Positions 24,882-33,747 are shown, numbered from the stretch's first letter. The stretch: 64,000 nt of DNA from Streptomyces broussonetiae (GCF_009796285.1 NZ_CP047020.1:7192001-7256000); one strand, 5' to 3'. Made by a program: numbers and translations. The notes: generated from the sequence alone by a model not told the origin.

Positions 24882-25085
24882 TCAGGCGGGGAGGATGTTC
24901 TCCGCCTGCGGGCCCTTCTGGCCCTGCGTGACGTCGAAGGAGACCCGCTGGCCCTCCTGCAGCTCACGGAAGCCCTGGGTCGCGATGTTCGAGTAGTGGG
25001 CGAAGACGTCGGGGCCGCCGCCGTCCTGCGCGATGAAGCCGAAACCCTTTTCAGAGTTGAACCACTTCACGGTTCCCTGTGCCAT
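24882..25085 (-). CDS. Cold-shock protein, CspA family, 67 aa
   Basis: Single cold-shock OB-fold domain that binds single-stranded RNA/DNA. RNP1 is KGFGFIAQDGG and RNP2 is DVFAHYSNI, after the standard start MAQGTVKWFNSEKG. The length, 67 residues, is the family norm. The ATG at 25083-25085 follows GGAGAAGG; the longer open frame upstream is its leader. A long structured 5' leader and a downstream terminator suggest RNA-level control. It pairs with the DEAD-box helicase downstream. Confidence 0.97.
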   Translation of the reverse strand: MAQGTVKWFNSEKGFGFIAQDGGGPDVFAHYSNIATQGFRELQEGQRVSFDVTQGQKGPQAENILPA

Positions 25086-25119
25086 GACCTTCTCCGATCT
25101 GTAGGCAGAGGCCCCACCC

Positions 25120-25218
25120 GGAGATGCCGGAAAAACAAATAATGCGCCTGAAGGGAAAAACATTCCTGTCAGGCGCACATAGGTTCATGGGTACCACAAC
25201 TGCAACACCGAGAGCCTA
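25120..25218 (-). promoter_or_regulatory. Promoter and structured 5' leader of the cold-shock gene
   Basis: On the minus strand a -10 like TAGGCT (25218-25213) would start a leader of about 120 bases. In it, a 9-bp stem TGCGCCTGA/TCAGGCGCA (25169-25177 with 25143-25151) with a 17-base loop is followed directly by TTATTTGTTTTT, so it looks like an intrinsic terminator ahead of the coding region, about 60 bases before the start codon. Such a leader could be a temperature-responsive or attenuating element. Confidence 0.5.
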
Positions 25219-26076
25219 GCACAGCTCGGTGGACCGTGGTGATCAGCGCGTCGAGCGCCGGGACTCCTCGGCCTGGACCGTCATGCTGCGGCAGCCGTCG
25301 GTCATCGGTCCCACGGCCCGCGGCCGAAGATCCCGGCCGGGTCCGCGGAGATCGGCCGAGGGTGCCGTACCCGTGGTCGTACGCCAGTGCGGTGCGCGGA
25401 TGGCCGAGGAGCCGCACCTCACTCCCGCGTGTCCACCGGCGGGACGGTTGCGCGTGCGGCAGGAACGATGCGGTTGGCGTGCTGTCGAGCCGTGTCGCCG
25501 AGGTCGGGCCGGCGTACTCGGACGAACCGACGGCCACACCGCTCCCCTGTGGCGGTGTGACCGTCGGAGCTTGAGGGGCCGGCTCACGGGACTCTGGTGC
25601 GGGAGGTGCGGACAGGTGTGCCCGAACGCGCTGTGGCGCCGACGGCCCCGGCGGGGGCAGAGGTGGCACCGGGAAGCTCTCGTCATCACGGTCTGCGGCC
25701 GGCGACGTACCCGTGGCGTGCCGTGGTCCGGCGGTGTCTCGCCCTGCTAGCGGCCTCGACGCCGTCTTGTGACCGCACATGACCAACGGGCCGGGACGGT
25801 CGATGGCTTCGCGCCGGTGCTCTGGTGATCGGTGAGAGATGAGGGACGTGATGATGTGACGCTCATTCATGTCTCCTGTGGAGGCGGGGACTTCATCACG
25901 AACAGGGATCATGCTGCACCCACTCGCGGATGTCAATTGGCGCCCAGGGCGACTACCGTAGCTCTCGGCGGGCTACAAATGTGGCCCCTCTGGTGCGGGG
26001 TGCGCCCTGCTGGCGCTAACCTTCAGTGCGCCGTCCGCGCGGGTTTACCGACGACGAAGCAGGAGACCGCCTGTTT
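25219..26076. other. Long non-coding or degenerate region upstream of the XRE regulator
   Basis: About 850 bp lacking a supportable gene. All six frames give overlapping Arg/Pro/Ser-rich translations without domains or ribosome sites. GC content falls visibly after 25840. Possible contents are the promoter of the XRE gene (TAACCT at about 26018-26023 as a -10), the csp promoter and a decayed gene. Confidence 0.45.
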
Positions 26077-26796
26077 ATGGAGAACACCACCGGGGTGGAG
26101 GAGGTCGCGGCAGCCCTGGCATCGATCAAGGCGGAGCTCGAGGAACTGGGCCACACCATCGAGGTGATCAACTTCGATCGGCTCACCCACGAGACGGGCA
26201 TCGCCGAGGCGACGGTCCGCAGACTCTTCGCAGGGGACCCCGTCGCCCCCGACGAGGTCGACCTGCCTTTCAAGGACCGCCTGCGCTTCCTCCTGGACAC
26301 CAGGCTCAAGGAGAACGGGCGCAAGCACACGTTCCAGGAGGTCGCCGACGCCGTCGGTGTGGCCAAGTCGACGATCACCAACCTGCTGAACGGCTCGCGC
26401 AACCCGGGATTCGACGTCAGCAAGGACCTGGCGGAGTTCTTCGACGCCCCGGGCTTCTTCACGCTCGGACCGAGGGCGGCACTCCTGACGGCCCTTGAGC
26501 CCGTCCTGGAACAGGCACGGCTGATCGCCGAACTCAAGGGCCGGCGGGTGGAGCGTGTGGCTCTGCGGGGAAGCGTGTCGGTCGGCAGCGAACAGTTGTC
26601 ACGGCAGTTGCAGGCGGCGATCCACCAGGTGGTCGAGACGGCCCAGCGCGCCTCCCAGGAGCCGGCGGCCGGTGGCGACGAGGACCCCGAACTCAGCGAA
26701 ATCGCCGCCACGATGCGCCTGTTGCCGGCCAAACACCGCAGGAGCGTGATGGGCATCCTCAGGAGCGCGGTAGGTCTGGCCAAGCACGACGACTGA
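26077..26796 (+). CDS. XRE-type helix-turn-helix regulator, 239 aa
   Basis: Cytosolic DNA-binding protein. A Cro/C1-type HTH lies at residues 83-122 (HTFQEVADAVGVAKSTITNLL, NGSRNPGFDVSKDLAEFFD). It is preceded by an acidic helix and a second HTH-like segment (LTHETGIAEATVRRLFAGDP). The C-terminal 100 residues are helical (LEPVLEQARLIAELKGRRVERVALRG, MRLLPAKHRRSVMGILRSAV). Regulators of this layout commonly sit with ImmA/IrrE proteases and MAB_1171c-type membrane proteins in actinobacteria. Here the ImmA gene is at the far end of the convergent operon, 63 bp away at the nearest gene. An ImmA-cleaved repressor is a reasonable hypothesis. ATG 26077 has AGGAG about 12 bases upstream. Confidence 0.85.
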   Translation: MENTTGVEEVAAALASIKAELEELGHTIEVINFDRLTHETGIAEATVRRLFAGDPVAPDEVDLPFKDRLRFLLDTRLKENGRKHTFQEVADAVGVAKSTITNLLNGSRNPGFDVSKDLAEFFDAPGFFTLGPRAALLTALEPVLEQARLIAELKGRRVERVALRGSVSVGSEQLSRQLQAAIHQVVETAQRASQEPAAGGDEDPELSEIAATMRLLPAKHRRSVMGILRSAVGLAKHDD

Positions 26797-26859
26797 CGAC
26801 AGTCTCCCGATGCCGTCCGCGGCCTCGTGGCGCCCGCACGGCCCCGGGCGGACCGTCCG

Positions 26860-27807
26860 TCACCTCGACGGGCGCCGCACGCCTCTCGCAGCGTGATACT
26901 CCCGCGCCAGGACGCGCAGGGCGGCCGGGATCGACGGTCGCGCCCCGCCGTGCAGGAGGGAACCTCCCTTGCGCCGTACGGCCTGGAGGTGGAGAACCTG
27001 AAGCGAGATCAGGGCTCGCAGGAACGGCCGGTAGGGCGCGTCGACCAGACCGGGCAGTCTCCGGCACGTGGTGAGCGCGGTCTCGGCGAGATCGGCCTGC
27101 GCGCCGACCAGCCGCCCCAGAGCGGGAACGCACGCCGGTGACTTGCTTCGCAGGTCCTCGACGGTCAGCCCGTACCGGTCCAGTTCCTCGCGTGCGATGC
27201 CGATGCGGCCCTGCTCGGCGTCCTCGGCGAGATCGGCCAGGAAATCGATGCGCTGCCACCCCTCGATCAGCGCTCGGCATCCCTGGCGGAACAGCCCGTC
27301 GCCACCTGCCGTCGGCGCCGGGTCGAGCAGCGACGCGGTGAGCATCAGGGCGGGCAGCGAGTAACTGTCGATGTAGGCCTGGTAGTCGGCCTCGCTGTCG
27401 AAGCCGGTCCACTCGGCCTCGACGGGTGCCCCGTCCAGGAACTCGTGCACGCGCGCAGCCGTGTGCGGGCATCGGCGTGCGGTGTCGGCGAGCGCCCGGA
27501 GCAGAGCGGACGCGGGATCCTGTGGGCCGGGGACGGCATCGAGCGCCGCACCGACCTCACGGTGCCAGGAACCCAGTGCCTCCTTACGGGCGCCGACCTC
27601 TCCGGCGTCGATTCGCTCGTCGGTCTCGTGCATGAAGGCGACCAGGGCGACGACGGACGCATGGAGCTTGCCGGGGAGCAGCAGCCGGGCGGCGAGGTAC
27701 TGGTGGACGGCGAACTTCCGTACCAGGTCGCGCTGGGCGTCGTAGGCTCGCCGCAGTGTCGGGTCAGTGATGCCGGCCTCGGTCAGGGCCGTGGACCATC
27801 GGGGCAC
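26860..27807 (-). CDS. Squalene/phytoene synthase-like (trans-isoprenyl diphosphate head-to-head) protein, 315 aa
   Basis: All-helical isoprenoid synthase fold. The first Asp-rich motif is DERID at 63-67 (FMHETDERIDAG). The second is IDFLADLAEDAEQGRIGI (D188, D192, E195, D196), followed by AREELDRYGLT, which corresponds to the squalene/phytoene synthase signature. Family members condense two prenyl diphosphates, but distant members can have altered chemistry. The GTG at 27805-27807 has AAGGAG close upstream. It is last in the operon, 41 bp after the FAD enzyme; no prenyl-diphosphate synthase is nearby, so substrate would come from central isoprenoid metabolism. Confidence 0.8.
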   Translation of the reverse strand: MPRWSTALTEAGITDPTLRRAYDAQRDLVRKFAVHQYLAARLLLPGKLHASVVALVAFMHETDERIDAGEVGARKEALGSWHREVGAALDAVPGPQDPASALLRALADTARRCPHTAARVHEFLDGAPVEAEWTGFDSEADYQAYIDSYSLPALMLTASLLDPAPTAGGDGLFRQGCRALIEGWQRIDFLADLAEDAEQGRIGIAREELDRYGLTVEDLRSKSPACVPALGRLVGAQADLAETALTTCRRLPGLVDAPYRPFLRALISLQVLHLQAVRRKGGSLLHGGARPSIPAALRVLAREYHAARGVRRPSR

Positions 27808-27848
27808 TGCTCTCCTTGGGTTGGTGGTTCCGGTACGGGCACGGACGG

Positions 27849-29168
27849 TCAGTGGTCCAGGAGGACGCGGGCCGTGCGCAGCAGGACGTGGGCGCGGGTG
27901 AGGGTTCGCGGAGGCCGTCGCATGTGGACGACGTCCATGTAGGCGCGGTTGATCTCGGAATCCCGGACCGATGCCTGGGTGATCTTGTCGCCCACCCAGC
28001 GGATCAGGGGATAGGCGCGTGGGTAGGGGCCGGTGACATGGGGCTGGGCCAGGTCGGCGGTCGTCGACAGTTTCCACCCGGCGTCGGTGAAGACGTCCGC
28101 GCGACGGAAGTAGTCCCAGGCCGGAGCATGTGGCGCGGCTCCGGAGCGCAGGTACGTGGCGAGCGCGCCGGCCTGCAGGGCCGCGAGGGTGAGCCCCTGT
28201 CCGTAGACCGGGTTGACGGAGGCCATGGAATCGCCCGCCGCGACCAGTCCCCCCGGGAAGCGGCTTGTCGCGCGGAACAGGCGACGCCGGCTCTCGCGGA
28301 ACTGGAACGTGCCGACATCGCCCTGCAGCGCGCAGTGCTCGGCGACCTCCCGCAGCGGGGGGACGCAACGTCGCATTCTGGCGACGAACTCCTGTGGGTC
28401 CCCGGTGGGGCGGCGACCGGCGTAACCGGCCAGGACGACCGTCCACCGGTTGTTCTCGACCGCCGCGAGTGCCCCGGGTTCGCAGCGCTCGGGCCGGTAG
28501 CCGCTGTCGGGTCCCGGGGTGGAGTGCGCGATCACTGTCCCCGGGAGTTCGCTGCCCCGGTGGAAGCTGGCCGTGGCGTAGCCGAGGTCGATCCGCATCC
28601 GCTCCACGGGCGGCACGGGCCACCCCTCCTGGCCGAGCCAGCTGCTCAGGCGACTGGACCGGCCCATGGCATCGACGACGAGGTCGGCGGCGAGCGTCGT
28701 CTCGTGCCCGTGCTCGTGACCGGCCGGGGCGCAGCGGACACCGCACACGCGGTCGCCTCGCACCAGTAGTCCTTGGCCGCGACCGGCGAGGAAGCGCACG
28801 TTGGCCAGGTCCCGCGTGCGCCGTCGTACGGTGCGCTCGATGAACGGGCGTGTGGCGCCGAGCATTTCGACGTCGTCCAGGGGCGGGCGGGGCCTGCCGT
28901 CGACGTAGAACCGGACCGCCCGGCCGCTGCCGACCAGGGCACCCCCCGCGGTCAACTCCCCGGTGATGCCGGGAAACCAGCGCTCAAGTTGGGCATGCCC
29001 CATCGCGAGCAGGGCGTGCAACTGGTGCCGGTGCGGTGCGCCCGAGCCGGTGCCCGCACCGTCGAGAAGGTCCGGTTCCACGACGACGACCTCTTCGGCG
29101 AAGTCGCTCAGCACGCGGGCCGCCAACAGGCCGGCGTAGCTTCCACCAAGTACAACTGCCCGCTGCAC
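27849..29168 (-). CDS. FAD-dependent monooxygenase/oxidoreductase, 439 aa
   Basis: Class A-like flavoprotein. The Rossmann dinucleotide site is VVLGGSYAGLLAARVL (GGSYAG at 8-13), followed by VVVVEPDLLDG for ribose binding. The distal FAD motif is GGLVAAGDSMASVNPVYGQG (Gly-Asp). LVVDAMGRSSRLSSWL is the DG-like motif of flavin hydroxylases. The protein resembles geranylgeranyl reductase/squalene epoxidase-like tailoring enzymes that act on polyprenyl substrates, which fits the adjacent isoprenoid synthase. GTG at 29166-29168 has GGGAGGGG six bases upstream; a longer ATG start at 29216 lacks a site. Confidence 0.85.
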   Translation of the reverse strand: MQRAVVLGGSYAGLLAARVLSDFAEEVVVVEPDLLDGAGTGSGAPHRHQLHALLAMGHAQLERWFPGITGELTAGGALVGSGRAVRFYVDGRPRPPLDDVEMLGATRPFIERTVRRRTRDLANVRFLAGRGQGLLVRGDRVCGVRCAPAGHEHGHETTLAADLVVDAMGRSSRLSSWLGQEGWPVPPVERMRIDLGYATASFHRGSELPGTVIAHSTPGPDSGYRPERCEPGALAAVENNRWTVVLAGYAGRRPTGDPQEFVARMRRCVPPLREVAEHCALQGDVGTFQFRESRRRLFRATSRFPGGLVAAGDSMASVNPVYGQGLTLAALQAGALATYLRSGAAPHAPAWDYFRRADVFTDAGWKLSTTADLAQPHVTGPYPRAYPLIRWVGDKITQASVRDSEINRAYMDVVHMRRPPRTLTRAHVLLRTARVLLDH

Positions 29169-29240
29169 AGGGCTCCCCTCCCAGCTCGTGACGGCCCAAC
29201 TCCGTTCGAATGTCACAGAGAAGAGCGACCGGACGGGACA

Positions 29241-30593
29241 CTACAGTGCCGCTGCGCGAGTCCGGGGCGTCCCGTCGCCGTCCCGGGCGGAGCGGACCAC
29301 CTGGAGAGACGAGTCCACCAGGGCGGAGCGGAGTGCTCGCGCCACGCGCACCAGGCGGGTTCTCTCCTGGGCGGCGGGCGTGTTCTTTCCCGGGGCGAAC
29401 AGCGTGGGACCGGCGGAGGCGGCCGGTGCCGTGCCGTCGGCGCCTGCCGCCTGGAGGCGTTCGACCGCGTCACGCAGGACAGCGGCCGTGGCGGCGGCTT
29501 CGAGTTCGTGGGGAGCAAGGCCCTTCTTCCCCAGGCCCAGACGGCTTCGGAGGGCGTCGGTCTTCATGGCCTCGCCGTGCAGGTCCGTGATCGCCTTCGC
29601 CGGCAAGTCGCTGATCCAGGCGCGCCGTTCCAGCTGCCGGATTCCGTCGAGGATCTCGATCACCCGTCGATGAAGGGTCCATCGGACATTGAAGACGCGA
29701 TTCGGCCTGGACTGCTGTGGACCGGCCGATGCCGGCTGGTCGCGGTGATCCGGCCGGGAGTGTCCCGAGCCCAGGGACAGCTCCTGGTCGACCCCCGCGA
29801 CGACGAGATCCCACAACGGCTGCAGAACCGCGATGTCCCGGCGTTCGCCGAGCCACTTGCTCAGTGCCGCTCCGGAGACTCCGTAGCACGTCATGATGGA
29901 TCCCACGACTCCGAAGGCGGAGCCCAGCACCCCCACGTCGTCGAGTTGGTGGTGCCCGAGGGCGGCGGCCGCGGCTGCGGGCGCCGAACACATCACGTAC
30001 CCGGACGTCACGAGCATGCTGCGCCCGTACCAGCGGACGGAGTGCATGATCGCCTTGTCGTCGGCCCGTGCACGTCGCGTGCGACGCCATGTGTGCACCG
30101 TTCCGCAGCTGAGCATGGTCAGGAACACGCTGAGGAAGACCTGCACCTGCGGATGGCTCACCTGCGCGGTGTTGAACTTGAGCGGGTCGGCCGATCCGCC
30201 GAGATCCGTGGTCAGGAACGTGACGACCATGACCGCGAAGGAGATGCCGTAGGCGACCGCCCAGGCCTTGATCTGCCGCCGGACCCGCCACGGCCGGTCC
30301 GACCCGGACGGGGTCCACACGATCGTCAGCAGGTGCTGCGTTCCGAAACACAGCAGGATGCCCAGGTAGATCGGCAGTGTCGGGAGCCACGGCTGACCGG
30401 ACGCCGAACCGAGACTCCGGTATCCCAGGGGGGAGGCGACCACATAGACGATGCCGCCCAGTCCGTGGGTGGCAACCTGCAGACCCAGCGCGAAAGAAGG
30501 GGTACGCAGGAGGGCCGAGGCCTTCCAGGCGGCGATCGTCAGATGGAGTGAGGCGATGACCAGATAGACGGTGGTCGCGCCGTTCTCAGACAC
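29241..30593 (-). CDS. MAB_1171c-family seven-TM membrane protein with DUF6545-like C-terminus, 450 aa
   Basis: Residues 1-240 contain seven predicted TM helices (for example VYLVIASLHLTIAAW, LPTLPIYLGILLCFGTQHLL, VQVFLSVFLTMLSCGTVHTW and VLGSAFGVVGSIMTCYGVSG). A cytosolic helical domain follows, with the typical NVRWTLHRRVIEILDGIRQL segment. The family is annotated as a putative transporter without experimental support; the layout is equally compatible with a membrane receptor. The GTG start overlaps the ImmA gene by 8 bp, with GGAGG four bases upstream, so the two are translationally coupled. Possibly it signals to or through the protease. Confidence 0.85.
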   Translation of the reverse strand: MSENGATTVYLVIASLHLTIAAWKASALLRTPSFALGLQVATHGLGGIVYVVASPLGYRSLGSASGQPWLPTLPIYLGILLCFGTQHLLTIVWTPSGSDRPWRVRRQIKAWAVAYGISFAVMVVTFLTTDLGGSADPLKFNTAQVSHPQVQVFLSVFLTMLSCGTVHTWRRTRRARADDKAIMHSVRWYGRSMLVTSGYVMCSAPAAAAAALGHHQLDDVGVLGSAFGVVGSIMTCYGVSGAALSKWLGERRDIAVLQPLWDLVVAGVDQELSLGSGHSRPDHRDQPASAGPQQSRPNRVFNVRWTLHRRVIEILDGIRQLERRAWISDLPAKAITDLHGEAMKTDALRSRLGLGKKGLAPHELEAAATAAVLRDAVERLQAAGADGTAPAASAGPTLFAPGKNTPAAQERTRLVRVARALRSALVDSSLQVVRSARDGDGTPRTRAAAL

Positions 30594-31185
30594 CAGTCCT
30601 CCGGTGGGTGAAGCTGAAGGCGAAGCCATGCGCGTCGGACTCGAGCAGCGCGATCTTGCGGTCCAGAGCCACCGTGGCGAAGGCCTCGACCTTTCGCTCG
30701 ACCGGCGAGTCGTAGTGGGAGCGCTGGAAGAAGGCGGTGACCGTGTCGGGGTTGAGCGCCGGTGTGAGCTGAACCGCCAGTTCTCTCGACAGCGGACTGC
30801 CGCTGTCCGCTCCGACGGGCACCCTGACATCCTCCGCCCTGTCGAAGAGGAAGTGCCCCAATTCATGGGCGATGGAGTTCACTTGGGTCAGCTCGCTGGC
30901 GTACTCGTCGACCGCGATGTAGTCCCCGTCCGGGGTGGCGAGAGAAAACGCGCTGACGGTGGGCGGCATGTCGATGTACAGTACAGAGATGGGGTTGCCA
31001 CGTCGTTCGGCGACGAGCTGCACCAGACCGTCGATGCTCTGGACGCTCGAGAGGCCCAGGTCTTTGCGGATCTGCCGGGCAGCCGCATGGGTTTCGCGGC
31101 GTATGGCGAACTCTTCCCTGACCGTGCCGATCCAGCGTGGCGGCCACTGAGGTCGCCGACGGCCCGTCCTCACGATCGGCTGCAT
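30586..31185 (-). CDS. ImmA/IrrE-family metallo-endopeptidase, 199 aa
   Basis: Zinc protease of the type that cleaves XRE-like repressors (ImmA of ICEBs1, IrrE/PprI of Deinococcus). HELGH at residues 107-111 (NSIAHELGHFLF) is the zinc/catalytic motif, preceded by GDYIAVDEYASELTQVN, with a downstream acidic region (VERKVEAFATVAL) that supplies the third ligand area. The N-terminus is Arg/Pro-rich. The ATG at 31183-31185 has GGAGGGG at seven bases. It is first in a four-gene operon; the XRE regulator is convergent at the other end rather than next to it, which is unusual for ImmA pairs. Confidence 0.9.
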   Translation of the reverse strand: MQPIVRTGRRRPQWPPRWIGTVREEFAIRRETHAAARQIRKDLGLSSVQSIDGLVQLVAERRGNPISVLYIDMPPTVSAFSLATPDGDYIAVDEYASELTQVNSIAHELGHFLFDRAEDVRVPVGADSGSPLSRELAVQLTPALNPDTVTAFFQRSHYDSPVERKVEAFATVALDRKIALLESDAHGFAFSFTHRRTGV

Positions 31186-31634
31186 CCTCGTTCCCCTCCG
31201 CCTGGGACAGCGGGTGCGGCGCCCGGTTGCAGGAGCCCTGCCCGGTGCGTGACCAGAGGGCCTGCTCGTAGGACCCTGGTGCCCGCTCCTGTGGCGGATC
31301 GTGTGATCCACCCCGTCATCCGTTCTCCTCACCCTGCCCCGACCACACCCCGGAAACCGCGTTCAAGGCACCAGACCCGGCAGGTGCTTCGACGTGTTCC
31401 GACCAACGCGTCGTCAACTATAGGTTGGGAAGGGCCAGGAGTGGGCGGCGCGCGGTGGCCCGTGAGGCCGATGCGCGGACGAGCTTCGCCTCGACGACCA
31501 TGCCTTCGTCCGGTCGTCCCCGCGGGAGGGCGGCCCGTAGTGCAGTGGTGCTCACACGTGTGCCGCTCCGGGCTCGGCGCCTGCTCGCGCGGCCGGGGCC
31601 GCCGCTGTGCGGGGGTTTCGGACGGCGCGCATGA
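31186..31634. other. Intergenic region upstream of the ImmA operon
   Basis: 450 bp with no supported gene. It must hold the operon promoter. TATAGT on the minus strand (31423-31418) is a possible -10, flanked by CCAAC and GGTTGG at about 31402-31428, a weak inverted repeat. The rest is unremarkable. Confidence 0.4.
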
Positions 31635-31678
31635 GCGCGGGTGGGCCGCACGCTGTTCTGCGTGCGGCCCACCCGCGC
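31635..31678 (-). terminator. Perfect 19-bp hairpin after the phosphodiesterase gene
   Basis: Bases 31635-31653 pair perfectly with 31660-31678 around the loop TGTTCT, 22 bp beyond the stop of the gene ending at 31701. It is among the strongest intrinsic-type hairpins in the window. Confidence 0.85.
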
Positions 31679-31700
31679 CGGGCTCAAGGGTTGCCGAGGG

Positions 31701-33365
31701 TCAACGGACCGGCAGGACCTGGGTGTGGTCCTTCCGGACGGCCTGCAGGTCGTGGGGGTTCAGGCCCAGGAGGGAAAGGATCGTCGGAGCGATCTGGGTG
31801 GTCTCGACCTGAGCGGACCTGGTCACGCCCGCGGGGGTGCCTGCACCGGAGATGACGAGCGGGACGTTCAGGTCGTCGGCGTGGGCGCCGCCGTGTTCGG
31901 CGATCTTCTTGGTGCCGCCCGTGTAGACCACGCCGTACCTGGCGATGCCGAACAGGTCCGGGACCCGGGCGTCACCGGGCTTGACGTGGAAGTACGCGGC
32001 CGCCTCCTTGCCCGCGTAGACCCTGCTGAGCCCGCTGTTGGTGAAGGACTTGGTGGGCTTGCCGTTGATGTCGGTGCCCGTGCCGCTCTGCGACAGCAGG
32101 TACTGCCTGGCGAACGAGGTGGCCTCGGCGGAGCGGTCGTTCAGCCACAGCAGCATGCCGTCGTCGTCCACGGAGTGCGCGACGAGATCGCCGGCGCCCG
32201 GGTGCTTCTTCTTCCAGGCGGCGTTGAGCCCGTCGAGCAGCGGACCGTCGTCGACGCGGGTCAGGGCCTTGGGGTCGGTGGGCGACTGGCCGTGTTTGGC
32301 GGACAGAACGATGTCCGTGCTGGAGGCCAGGCCCTTGGCCTGGATCTCCTTGACCATCGAGCCGACCTCGGTGTCGACGTAGTCGAGGTTCTTCTGCAGC
32401 AGCGGGCCGGGGACGCCCTTGGAGGTGTAGCCGCCCTTGAGGCCCTCGGAGGAGGGCAGCTTCTGCGCGGTGGAGACCGACTGGAAGTTCATGCCGAAGA
32501 TCGCCGGGGTGCCGACCCTGTGGCTGCCGCTGTGGTCGTAGCCGTCGATCTCGTTGAGTACGGCCTTGACCTTGTAGCTGTCGTACTGCTCGGTCGCCTT
32601 GTTGTCGGTGGTCCAGTCGTTCCCGGCCGGGTAGCCGTTGGCGTCGCTGTTGATCTCCGGCGAGAACTGGTCCTGGATGCCGGTGCCCGAGGGGCCGTTG
32701 AGGACGTCGTAGGCGATGTGCTTGTCCGACCAGGCGGTGCGCAGACCGGCCGTGCGGGCCACGTTGAAGACGGTGTTCACCTGCAGGTACGAGTGCGGGT
32801 AGACCGGCTTGCAGGTCGTGGGGTCGACCGGCAGCTTGCTCGGGTCGAGCAGGCTCTGCGGCCGGCCTGTCATCTGCAGGATGCCGCCGGGCAGGTTCTT
32901 CAGGCCCTGTCCGGCATCGAGGGAGGCCTTGTTCTTGTCCATGTCCTCGGTCATGTCCACCTCGGCGCCGGGCTTGACGCCCTTGCAGTGGGTGGTGCCG
33001 GCCGGGAGCAGGGCGTGGTTGTACACGTCGTCGTAGTAGATGCCGGTGGTGCCCGGGCCGCCGCCGGTGACCTGGGCGGTCATGCCGGGAAAGGAGTCCG
33101 AGGGGTTGGTGGTGCGCGCGTTGGTGTAGTGCACGCCGCCGTTCACCAGCCGGGCCAGCGGGGAGCCGGGGTGGCGGGCGATGTACCAGGCCAGATCCGA
33201 CTGGTGCAGACCGTCGACGGACAGCAGGAGAACGTGCTTGGCGGCTGCGGGCTTGTGCCGCGCGGCGGAGGAACCGGTGACTTCCGACGCCGCGGCGAGC
33301 GAGCCTCCGGCGAGGGTCGTGGCGACACCGAGGGCGGCGGCCAGTCGTATGGTTCGGCGGGTCAC
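31701..33365 (-). CDS. Secreted alkaline-phosphatase-superfamily phosphodiesterase / nucleotide pyrophosphatase-like protein, 554 aa
   Basis: Exported metal-dependent phospho-hydrolase. Signal peptide at residues 1-27 (TRRTIRLAAALGVATTLAGG). The mature protein begins with the superfamily's metal strand VLLLSVDGLHQSDL (Asp ligand) and the nucleophile region RTTNPSDSFPGMTAQVTGG. Later metal ligands are in VLSAKHGQSPTDP (a variant of the D-H-G-M motif with Lys-His-Gly) and EHGGAHADDLNVPLVI. It matches type I phosphodiesterase/nucleotide pyrophosphatases by order and length. GTG at 33363-33365 follows GGAG at six bases. Substrate unknown; phosphate acquisition is possible. Confidence 0.88.
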   Translation of the reverse strand: MTRRTIRLAAALGVATTLAGGSLAAASEVTGSSAARHKPAAAKHVLLLSVDGLHQSDLAWYIARHPGSPLARLVNGGVHYTNARTTNPSDSFPGMTAQVTGGGPGTTGIYYDDVYNHALLPAGTTHCKGVKPGAEVDMTEDMDKNKASLDAGQGLKNLPGGILQMTGRPQSLLDPSKLPVDPTTCKPVYPHSYLQVNTVFNVARTAGLRTAWSDKHIAYDVLNGPSGTGIQDQFSPEINSDANGYPAGNDWTTDNKATEQYDSYKVKAVLNEIDGYDHSGSHRVGTPAIFGMNFQSVSTAQKLPSSEGLKGGYTSKGVPGPLLQKNLDYVDTEVGSMVKEIQAKGLASSTDIVLSAKHGQSPTDPKALTRVDDGPLLDGLNAAWKKKHPGAGDLVAHSVDDDGMLLWLNDRSAEATSFARQYLLSQSGTGTDINGKPTKSFTNSGLSRVYAGKEAAAYFHVKPGDARVPDLFGIARYGVVYTGGTKKIAEHGGAHADDLNVPLVISGAGTPAGVTRSAQVETTQIAPTILSLLGLNPHDLQAVRKDHTQVLPVR

Positions 33366-33747
33366 AACTCACTCCAGTTGCTACTGATGACGAGGGCAGC
33401 GATACCGGGGTATGAGTAACGGTCGCTTCTGTCCTGACAACATCTGGAATCTGAACATGTGACAAACCCGCCGTGTTCGCCCCTCCACGTAAGACCGTGG
33501 GTCCTTGACGACGGAGCGACGGAAGCGAAGCAGGCGCTGGCCTCGACCAGCCTGCGCGAGGCTTCGGCCGAAGACGTTGAGGAGAGGTTAGAAGTTGTTG
33601 AGGAGAGCGGTCAGCGGCCCTGCCGAAACGAAGAGCCGGACCGCGATCGCGGTCCGGCTCTCGGACGTGCTTCGGCTGCAGTCCGGGCGCCGGCGACCGT
33701 GTACGGGGAGCTGAGCCCCCTCGGCGGTCGGGAGACGTCGGCGGGGC
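33366..33747. other. Intergenic region with phosphodiesterase promoter and NACHT-gene hairpins
   Basis: Bases 33366-33470 hold the phosphodiesterase promoter; on the minus strand TTGTCA followed by TTACTCAT after about 15 bases is a candidate. The rest carries two inverted repeats described separately. No gene is supported. Confidence 0.45.
33632..33661. terminator. 30-bp perfect palindrome downstream of the NACHT gene
   Basis: AGAGCCGGACCGCGA is followed directly by its exact reverse complement. As RNA it makes a 13-bp GC stem with a small loop and is probably a terminator for the gene ending at 33748; equally it could bind a dimeric protein. Confidence 0.65.

Noticed and set aside
25169..25936. 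255-codon minus-strand frame upstream of the cold-shock gene
   Set aside because: No ribosome site or recognisable domain, and it would run through the csp promoter and leader.
26860..31185. Full terpenoid biosynthetic gene cluster
   Set aside because: There is no prenyl-diphosphate synthase, cyclase or P450 next to the isoprenoid synthase-like gene, so only a small operon is claimed.
33400..33460. PHO box in front of the secreted phosphodiesterase gene
   Set aside because: One GTTCA-type unit is present on the minus strand but the neighbouring 11-bp units do not match, so PhoP control cannot be claimed.
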